From Berberis thunbergii (Eukaryota; Streptophyta; Magnoliopsida; Ranunculales; Berberidaceae): 64,000 bases of DNA. Numbering within the stretch: position 1 is the first letter of the stretch; every line of letters begins with the position of its first letter. Below the pieces are notes generated by a model. That model saw nothing but the letters and a program-made list of their open reading frames with translations, was not told where the DNA came from and made no database searches. Below, in pieces: positions 56,176 through 64,000 of this stretch. The position numbers and the translations under genes are program-made. Location: positions 930,001 through 994,000 of the forward strand of contig QNQO01000198.1 in the NCBI GenBank assembly GCA_003290165.1. The letters are read 5' to 3'.

Positions 56176-57200
56176 TAAGTACACTAGCAAGCAACACAAG
56201 GCCTTCTTGATTTCTTTCAAACTCAAACTTAATGTACACCTCAACCTACACAAAACACTCAAGCATCACAACTACAATGACTTGTTGTTGGAGGCAAGGT
56301 TTAGCTTCACCAACAAGTGGAGTTCTAATGCATACTAGGTTGTGGAAAGGGAGTATTTTTAGGTTGTGGTTGGTTTGAGTTGGATCCTTCCTACAAGTGA
56401 GAATGTGTAGTGTACATGTAGTTTTGGTTTCATATTTGTAGTTATAGACTTGCCTCAATATCACTTTGGTGGGCTTAAAGAGCTGCAACATATAGTTTTT
56501 GTTTGACTTCCAAACTTGTACATCAAGCAAAACAACATGAGAGTTGAAATGGACGTGTATTTGTTGGCAAGCAAGTGAAACTTCATTGTGTTATGCGATC
56601 TTTTGAGTGAAATTTTATTTGAAGTTTCACTTTTTACTTGCATTTGAAATCCCTCTAATGGTTCTATTTCGTTTTGATATAACCCTCCAGTTGTAGTTCA
56701 AAATCTTTACTAATGATGGTGGCGCATCTCACCTTTTGGTTATATGAGAGTTGAAATGGATGTCTCAAATTAGATCCATCTCGACATTGGATCTTTAAGT
56801 GGAATTTGCATTTATTAGTTTCAAGTTTGTTGTCATTTTATGTAAGGCCATTGTTGACAATACGAAGATATAGTCCCAACATATGGCTCGATTTTGCCCG
56901 ATTGAGGGGGGCGGGTCGTGCCTAATTTAGATATATTTGGGGGAAGGGCTTGTCAAAAACTCGAACCTATCGGGTGATATGTCTAATAAACCCTATGTTA
57001 TTTGGCTTTTCCTTGTCTTAATTCCTAAGGTGGTGGGGGAGGGGGAAGAAATTGAGACGGAAAAAATAAACAAGTTTTGTGTGAGCTGAGGTAATGTGGA
57101 ATATTTTCAATGGAAAAATACCCAATAAAACACCACTAAAACAGGAGTCGAGGCGTAAAAGTTCCCTTTTCCTAACGAAAATGTACAATCAGACACACCC
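56176..57200. other. Intergenic DNA
   Basis: No supported gene. A G-rich patch (GAGGGGGGCGGG, about 56904) and GGTGGGGGAGGGGG (57032) stand out. Confidence 0.4.
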
Positions 57201-59300
57201 TGTAACACCCGTATTATTTTTCTCTAATTAATCCTCAATTAATTTTGTTAAAAAAAAAGAATATTTTGGTTTTGAAGTAAGGCGCCCTCAAACTTTCACT
57301 AGGGGCGAATAGCCACCCAACCTTTAAGAAAAGGGGGCTCCTCTTTTCTTTTTTCTTTTTCTTTCCTTATTTCTTCTCCCTCCTTGCGTCTTTTCTTCTA
57401 ATTGTCCGATATAATGCTCTGGTTGTGACCGAGCGTAGCCGCATCTCTCATCGACCGAGCACTCTCCTTCCCCTTCCTCTATCTCCAATCCTTCCTTTGT
57501 GTTATTTTCGCCAAAAACAAGTTTGAAGGGAGAAAAAGAGCTCGATTGAAGCCCTCACTGACTCTCTGAGTAGCTCGGCTCATTTTTCTCCCTTCGGTGG
57601 AGTTTGGGCTAACATCCAGGATCTGAAACCCCCACATGCAGAGGTGGGTAAGGGGTTTGGCCAAGAACTTATGAAAAATCAAATTATGCGAGGTTGTCGG
57701 GGAGGTTCATCAGTGTGAATCCAAGTTACCATCGTGCTACTGAGCTACGATCCACCTTCTCGTGGCACAATGGTGCTATTCTAGCCAGTTCACGGCCTGT
57801 GGCCTTGCGTAGTGTGATTTTTGGTGTCCATTTGTCAAGTTTTGGCTTTGTCAGAGTCTCTGACACCCTTACGTTTTCGATAAGCAATTTTCCAAACCTT
57901 CATCGAGCTGTCCCTTACCTTTCTGTTGTCGCCAAGCTAGTTTCTCACTGTCAAGACTAGTTTTGAGGAGCTTCCCGAGTCGTTAACTCACTGATCTGCG
58001 AATTTGGAGCTTAGGCTGGTAGGATTTGGGAAACCCATTTCCACTTTGGTGAGTGTAGACTTATCCATTTCATTTTTTTTTCAAAAAAAAATGTTCTCGA
58101 GTTTTCAAAGTTAAAAAAAAGGAAATTTCTCTGATTCGATGTTTTGTCGATTATTATAACGATTAAAATTTTGATGCTTGTTTGAATGATATTCATAATA
58201 TTGTGGTGGTTAGCATGTTTGAGTGGCTATGCATAGCGTAATATTTTGAAGATGACATATTGTGATGCTATTTAGTAGGAAAATCTGCCATGATAGTTAC
58301 TGACATTTCATATAATTGCATGGATGTGTAAAAACTAGTTAGGATTATGATTTATGCTTTTAAACAATGCAATGACAGGTATTGTATGATTGAGTATCAA
58401 TGGCATGTAGCGTAGGAGTTATATGGCTATTTTAGTTATGAATTCCGTAATTGACTTGCATCATTTAAAAACCATATTTTTCCACAACTCTAGCCAGATG
58501 GATATGCATACTGTGTTTGGTGCATATCAGGTGGATACGCCTAATGTGGCGGGGGCATATCAGGGATATGTGCATACTGTGTTTGGTGCACATCAAGAGG
58601 ACATGCATACGGGGTTGGTGCATGTCAGGTGGATATGCATATTGTGTTCGGTGCATATCACCTGTTCAATACTAGGTACGATATGAAAGGGAGTAGCATC
58701 CATGGCCTAGAGAACGAGGTTTGTTTTTCTCGGGTTGATAGGTTCCTGACGCGCACTATACTTTGTGATGGGGCCACACAACCGGTCTTTCGTGGCGTTA
58801 TGTATGTCTCAGAAGTGGCACCCCGCTTAGGAACATACATGTCAAGAGTGGTATCGGCGTGTATATAGAGGCATGTCAGGGTCAGACATGTTTCACGATT
58901 GTGGGAAAAATATGTGGTTTTGAACTCGTGTGCATAGTTACATCATGATTGAGTGCATTGTCAATTTATGTTTCTCATATTAATCTGTCTTCATTGATTG
59001 TATGCATTTTAATTGAGATAGATGTATTGGTCGTTCTACTCATTCCACCTAGTGCTGACCTGTTTGCTTGTTTGTGGCAAATGGGTGTACCCATAATCGG
59101 GTGCATGTGGTGGTGTTGGTGGAGGTGGTGCCGCAGGAGACGCGAAGTGAGCGAGTGGTCATCTGCGGGGTTGTACAGCTGAAAGGTAGGGCTCGTTCTC
59201 AGATCTTGGGTATTTTGAGTTTTGTAAATCGTTACTTAGGTGTTTTTGAATGGACATGGAAACACTTGGGTGTTAGTGTCGCCTTATGTAACTAATGGTT
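57201..59300 (+). repeat. 5' LTR of the Tekay-like element (right edge approximate)
   Basis: Opens TGTAACACCCGTATTATTTT; pyrimidine-rich 57340-57480 probably follows the transcription start. I could not locate a clear initiator-Met primer site, so the right edge is a guess. It contains a tandem array at 58500-58662. Confidence 0.55.
58500..58662. repeat. Five tandem 33-bp repeats in the Tekay LTR
   Basis: Units of about GGATATGCATACTGTGTTTGG then TGCATATCAGGT, starting near 58500, 58533, 58566, 58600 and 58631, diverged by a few bases each. Confidence 0.85.
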
Positions 59301-59649
59301 TTAGTTTATTCTATCGCGTGCTAGCAAAGGTAACCATTGGAAAGTAGTGTAAGTAGGAGGCTAAGAGTTAATCAAAAAAAATTAGGGCTTTGGAGTCGCA
59401 ACTCGATTTACAAGGTTACACTAAGCAGCAATGCTTAACTTGCCTTTGGACGTGGTCAGATAGTGAAGTTAGTGTTGTTAGTGGGTTGTTTAGTTCTGTT
59501 ACTGATTTGAGTTCCCCTTTGCTCTTGAAAGTCATTGTGCGTAGAGGTCGACTGCGGATAGTACCCCTTTCCAGACTTGCTAAAGACACGCCCAAGGTGC
59601 TTGCGAGAAGAGACCGCATGTCATCAGTTGGATGAGGTCGCTATGGTAG

Positions 59650-60600
59650 GGTTGGTTCAAACATTGAGTAGAGGCCCCCATGGCCAAGACCATTTTGCTC
59701 GGCGGAATAAGTATTTTATTGATCTGGGTGGTGAGAGGTTTGACAAATCTCGATGAGTTATGGAGGCAGATTGTTGGATCCGTAAGGTGGAGACTGTGCT
59801 CTCCAAGATACAATTAACAAAGATGGAAGAGGGAGAGATCACAGAACATCAGTTTGATGGTGATGTTGGGTTTTGGTAGGACTCTATCCGATTGAGTCAG
59901 GATGTTTCAGTGATGACATGGACAGAGTTTAGGGAAGTGTTTGAGAAGAAATACATCCCACGGTCACAAAAGTCTATGTTGGTGGAACGATTTTTACATC
60001 TGGAACAGGGATCCAAGATAGTGACAAAGTATGTGAATGAGTTGTTGAGCCGTTATGCCCTATTCCTTGTGGATACTGAATATAAGAAGAATGAGAGGCT
60101 CATCAAGGGGTTGAACCCACGCTTGTGTATTTCTGTAACGCCATCGATTAGGGAGCCATTTGATGTATTGATAGATATGGCATTACTTCAGGAGGAAGTC
60201 AGTGTAGCATGGAAGGAGACCCATGATAATAAAGCCAGTGGGAGTGGTTCAAAATCTGTGTTAGTGCAGAGCGATGAGCCTTATGAAACTCGGAGACTAC
60301 CATCACAGCCACAGCAACAGCATCAACAGAGATACTCAGGTCATGGTGGATCGGTTAGAGGTAGAGGTAGAGGTGGTAGAGATTTGAGGCGAGGCGACTC
60401 TCGTGGAGGGCATAGACCTCAGGTTGGGAGACAAGGTTAGCGAGATCAATGGCAAAGAGAGGTGCAACAGTCGACGACTTTTCCATCGTTGAGAGTTGAG
60501 GGGATTTGACCCCGCCTTTGTTTTACTTGTGGCCAGCCAGGCCACATTGCTAGTAAATGTCGGACTTCGGCCAGTCATCCTGCTCCTCAGTTGCAGATGA
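59650..60600 (+). pseudogene. Chromovirus gag with zinc knuckle
   Basis: The capsid region reads VMEADCWIRKVETVLSKIQL, WTEFREVFEKKYIPRSQKSM, FLHLEQGSKIVTKYVNELLS and LIKGLNPRLCISV. It is followed by a Gln/Arg/Gly-rich linker (RGRGRGGRDLRRGDSRGG) and the CCHC knuckle CFTCGQPGHIASKC near 60520-60561. Open from 59892 to 60440. In-frame stops at about 59755, 59877, 60438 and 60506 make this copy non-functional unless they are sequence errors. Confidence 0.85.
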
Positions 60601-60684
60601 TTCCTCAAGGAGTTAGAGGTGCACATGCCCAGCCGCAGATCGCTCGTGTTTTTGTCACCATCCCTGATCAAGGGAAAGTCAAGG

Positions 60685-60831
60685 GTAAGCTTTGTTTACT
60701 CAAGTATAGTTGTTATGCTTTGTTATTATTTTATACTTTTAGCATGTTATTGTGGTGATTGGGGTGATACCTTACTCTTGTGATGGGATGAATGTTTTGT
60801 TAATTGGCATGTCATGCATGTATCATTGCAG
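60685..60831 (+). other. Intron-like gap between gag and protease (147 bp)
   Basis: GTCAAGG|GTAAGC at the left and CATTGCAG|GTGTAG at the right. It is AT-rich with an in-frame stop. Removing it joins ...DQGKVKG to VVHAPFSRLRVLFDTGTS in one frame. Confidence 0.6.
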
Positions 60832-61208
60832 GTGTAGTGCATGCTCCATTTTCTCGATTGAGAGTATTATTTGACACTGGAACATCTAGATTTTTCATTT
60901 CTAGATGTCTTATAGATAGGGAACGCCTAGTCACCATACTGTTATCCACTCCACTTCGAGTTGTGTCCCCACTAAGAAGGCATGTGTTGTTGTATGACTT
61001 ATGTCCGGGTTTTGAGTTTTCTTTGGTGGGTCGTGCCTTTGCTTTTGACTTTATGGTATTAGGATTTGAGGGGTTCCATCTCATTCTTGGTATGGATTGG
61101 ATGACCAACCACTTTATATTTTTGGACTCGTTAAGCATGCCATCACTTTTTCTCTTCGTAACACTTCGCCTTTTACCCATTATTGTGATTCCAACGACGG
61201 CTCTGTAA
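60832..61208 (+). pseudogene. Chromovirus retropepsin
   Basis: Reads RLRVLFDTGTSRFFISRCLI with the catalytic DTG, later FDFMVLGFEGFHLILGMDWM with the distal ILGMDWL-type motif of chromoviral proteases. Open as far as 61208. Confidence 0.82.
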
Positions 61209-61443
61209 TGTCTTGTTACCTTTGTTTCGTAGAGGTCCCCAAGTAGGACATTTGTGACGTAACGACAGTCAGGGATTTTCCCGATGTCTTCAAGGAGATT
61301 CCTGACCTTCCTCTTCGTTGAGAGGTAGAGTTTCAGGTTGACTTGCTTTCGGGTACAACTTCTATTGCTAAGTCCGCTTATAGATTCGCATCAAAGCGGT
61401 TGAAGGAGATAAAAGTACAATTGGATGAGATGTTACAAAAGGG

Positions 61444-61532
61444 GTGAATGATGATTTTATTTGATTGGGACATTTTGGGTATTAATTACTTGAGGATGAC
61501 TTTAATTTTTTGAGGTGTGTATATTCTTGTAG
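61444..61532 (+). other. Intron-like gap before the RT domain (89 bp)
   Basis: CAAAAGGG|GTGAATG at the left, TTCTTGTAG|GTTCATTCG at the right. The unspliced frame hits TGA at once. Splicing joins ...EMLQKG to [12 protein letters not shown], exactly the continuous family sequence (..L.KGFIRPS.SPWGAP). Confidence 0.62.
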
Positions 61533-61990
61533 GTTCATTCGACGTAGTAATTCATCTTGGGGTGCTCCTACGATTTTTGTCTCGAAGAAGGATGGATCAC
61601 TGAGGATGTGCATTAATTATAGAGATTTGAACCAACTGACTATTAAGAACAAATATCCCCTTCTGAGGATTGATGATTTGTTTGATCAGTTGAGGGGAGC
61701 TGTAGTGCTTTCACAGCTTGACCTTCAAACAAGATATCACCAGATGAGGGTTGAGGAGATCAGAGTTTTGACAGCTTTCCGGATGAGATATGGTTGTATG
61801 AGTTTCCGGTAATGCCTTGTGAATTGACGAACGCCCCTGCATTCTTTATGGATTTGATGAATTAGGTGTTTCGTCCATTTTTGGATCAATTTGTGATAGT
61901 GTTCATTGATGATATTCTGGTCTACTCGAGGAGTTCGAGGGAAAATAGAGGACATTTCTGCTTGTTTTACATATGTTGAGGGAGCACCAA
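61533..61990 (+). pseudogene. Chromovirus reverse transcriptase
   Basis: [40 protein letters not shown] then [23 protein letters not shown], and after a frame change FMDLMN and the catalytic [10 protein letters not shown] (about 61902). A stop (LMN-stop-VF) and frameshifts break it. Sequence up to 62213 continues as the RT connection in other frames ([16 protein letters not shown]). Confidence 0.85.
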
Positions 61991-62213
61991 TTGTATGTCA
62001 AATTTAGTAAGTGCCATTTCTGGGAGTTTGAAGTTTGTTTCTTAGGGCACGTTGTATCCAATCAAGGGATAGTAGTAGATCTGGAGAAGGTGAGGCAGTT
62101 AGGTCTTGGAAAAGGCCAACTAGTGTTACGAAAATTCATAGTTTTCTAGGGTTGGCCGGTATTACCGAAGATTTATAAAGAAGTTTTATCTGATTTCTGC
62201 ACGTTTTACTCAA

Positions 62214-62690
62214 TTGACTAGGAAGAATACCTCCTTTGTTTTGTCGAATGAGTGCACTGAGGCATTTAAAACTTTGAAGCAAAGATTGACTTCGACTCCT
62301 GTGTTAACTATTCCAGTGCCTGGTGTTAAGTTGGTGGTTTACACAGATGCTTGTGGTACTGGATTGAGATGTGTTCTTATACAAGACAAGAAAGTTGTAG
62401 CCATTGCTTCTCGACAGTTGAAACCTCATGAGAAGAGGTATCTCACTCATGACCTGGAGTTAGCGGCAGTGGTATTCGCTTTGAGAATTTGGAGACACTA
62501 TCTGTATGGGGAGAAATTTGAGTTATATATGGACCATAAAAGCCTTAAGTACTTGTTATCCCAAAACGAGTTGAATGTGAGACATTTGTGGTTAGATTTT
62601 CTCAACAGTTAAGATTTTGAGATCTTGTATTAGCCTGGTAAGGCTAATGTCGTAGCGGATGCTTTGAGTAGGCATTTTTTCGTCGTGGCT
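62214..62690 (+). pseudogene. Chromovirus RNase H
   Basis: [38 protein letters not shown] (catalytic Asp in YTDA), [40 protein letters not shown], then after a stop PGKANVVADALSR. Nearly intact. Confidence 0.87.
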
Positions 62691-62830
62691 ACCATGATGA
62701 TCCAAGAGTGGAATGTTCTTGAGGACTTGGCCTCGTGTGATGTGCATTCGGTGTCAGTTGCTTCTTGTGCTTACATCACTTTCTTAGCGGTCACGCCAAC
62801 CTTGGTCAGGCGGGTGATTGAACAGTAGAG

Positions 62831-64000
62831 TTGGATCCATTACTTCGGCGGATACTGGAGGCTTTGGTCCTAGATTGTGTGGATGGTTTTCCGACTGACT
62901 GGATAGTCGATTCACAGGGCAATTTGAGATTTAGGGGTCGGTTGTGTGTCCCTACAGATGTGGATTTGGAGAAAGAGATCTTAGAGGAAGCTCACAGATC
63001 AAGGTTTACCATACATCCTAGAGGTACCAAGATGTACAGAGATATGAGGCGGTCATTTTGGTGGCCTGGTATGAGGCGAGATATTGGACAGTTTGTAGCG
63101 AAGTGTTTGACCTGTTAGCAGATCAAGGCCGAACACTAGAGGCCTTCAGGTTTGTTGCAACAATTGGGGATTTCGACATGGAAGTGGGAACATGTGACGA
63201 AGGATTTTATTGATGGACTTCCTCAGTCGAAGACGGGGCATGCGGCTATCTGGGTTATTATGGGCAGTTTGACTAAGAGCATTCATTTTCTTCCTGTTAG
63301 TGGTCGTCAAACTTTTGAGAGGTTGGAGGGTTTTTTTTTTCAATGAGATAGTTAGAATCCATGGAGCCCCGATATCAATTGTATCAAATAAAGACCTCTT
63401 GTTCACGGCTCCCTTTTGACAGAGCTTTCAGAAGGCTATGGGTGCTAAGTTGGATATTAGTACGGCCTATCATCCCCAAACCGATGGCTAGTCAGAGAGG
63501 TTGAATCTGATTGTGGAGGACATGTTGAGAGCTTATGTTATGGATTTTGAAGGCAGTTGGGAAGATCATCTAGCATTGGCTGAGTTTACTTATAACAATA
63601 GTTATCAGGTGAGTATTGGGATGGCAATGTTTGAAACATTGCATGGCAGGCCTTGTGGATTTTATGTTTGTTGGGCAGAGGTTGGTGATACTGCTATCAT
63701 TGGACCAGACATAATTCAAGAGACCACAAAAAAGGTGGAACTGATTAGAGATCGTTTGAGGATGGCACAGAGTTGACAAAAGAGTTATGCTGATCAAAGG
63801 CGTAGAGATCTCGAGTTTGCAGTTGGTGATCGAGTGTTTTTGAGCGTTTCTCCAATGCGAAGAGTTTTTCGATTCAGGAGTAGTGGAAAACTTGTTCCAT
63901 GGTATGTTCGTCCTTATGAAGTTATAGAGAGAGTGGGCCCAATGACCTATAGATTGGCTCTTCCTTTTGAGTATGTTGGCCATTTCAATGTGTTTCATGT
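62831..64000 (+). pseudogene. Chromovirus integrase (runs off the window)
   Basis: HHCC zinc-binding part AHRSRFTIHPRGTKMYRDMR then RSFWWPGMRRDI and KCLTC, core TKDFIDGLP (catalytic Asp), AYHPQTDG-type SYHPQTDG region near 63465 followed by a stop, and ERLNLIVEDMLRAYVMDFEG. The C-terminal segment GDRVFLSVSPMRRVFRF and YEVIERVGPMTYRLALP continues to the window edge. Stops at about 63116, 63137 and 63340. Confidence 0.85.

Larger units (their letters stand above)
57201..64000 (+). mobile_element. Tekay/Del-type Ty3/gypsy chromovirus, 5' part (3' end beyond window)
   Basis: Starts with an LTR opening TGTAACACCC, typical of Del/Tekay LTRs. It is followed by gag (about 59650-60600), protease (60832-61200), RT (61533-61990), RNase H (62214-62620) and integrase (62831-64000). 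Order and motifs ([49 protein letters not shown]) fit chromoviruses. Several in-frame stops show decay. Two GT-AG intron-like gaps (60685-60831, 61444-61532) restore the frame when removed. A chromodomain would lie past 64000. Confidence 0.85.

Noticed and set aside
1..64000. tRNA, rRNA, CRISPR, bacterial operon or organellar insert
   Set aside because: No cloverleaf with a GGTTCGAATCC-type arm, no rRNA blocks, no spaced direct-repeat arrays, no plastid or mitochondrial genes seen.
57201..64000. Endogenous plant pararetrovirus
   Set aside because: LTR, integrase and chromovirus gag/RT layout are present; no movement or coat protein of caulimovirus type.

Overview
The window is nuclear DNA from a flowering plant, most likely a eudicot. 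The evidence is AT-rich sequence, GT-AG introns, plant-type Ty3/gypsy retrotransposons (Athila-, TAT- and Tekay/Del-like), CACTA, hAT, Harbinger and Mutator DNA transposons, and one complete plant-specific gene, a DEAH RNA helicase fused to a RING-IBR-RING ubiquitin ligase. The species cannot be named from the sequence. All assignments rest on reading motifs and repeats by eye.

Layout. 1-2728: right end of a CACTA-type transposon carrying minus-strand pieces of several unrelated host genes (glutamate-receptor-like channel, alpha-tubulin, a PAC2-type proteasome assembly chaperone, and one unidentified exon). 3388-18286: three similar LTRs in one orientation, with a gag-only non-autonomous unit and a decayed gag-pol unit of Athila-like gypsy. 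The second unit is split by a complete CACTA element (11607-16589, TSD TTT). That CACTA carries LRR-receptor-kinase and CHD3/PICKLE fragments and is itself split by a hAT-type element (15771-16484, TSD CCTACCAT). 19541-27363: a complete but decayed TAT-type gypsy element on the minus strand, inserted into a (TAA)n tract (TSD ATAAT), with an antisense coiled-coil ORF.

28783-29619: a two-exon gene for a small acidic, C-terminally anchored protein. It converges on 29935-48826 (minus), the DEAH11/12-type helicase-RBR gene. That gene has three coding exons and two swollen introns (9.9 kb and 3.7 kb) filled with mobile DNA: a polyadenylated retroposed fragment, a TAT LTR with 42-bp tandem repeats, a hAT-type element, gag and LTR relics, and a Harbinger MITE. 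The helicase and E3-ligase modules are about 10 kb apart in DNA but join in frame when spliced. The N-terminal reading frame looks shifted.

50581-51959: a Mutator-like element with long inverted repeats and probable captured sequence. 51960-57200: gene-poor, with a poly-C tract, a dispersed repeat and a Mutator transposase relic. 57201-64000: a plus-strand Tekay/Del-type gypsy element (5' LTR, gag, protease, RT, RNase H, integrase; 3' end beyond the window) with two intron-like interruptions that splice in frame.

The main theme is repeated capture of host exons by DNA transposons (two CACTAs and one MULE) and layered nesting that gives relative insertion dates. Only the two genes between 28.8 and 48.8 kb look like functioning host genes.
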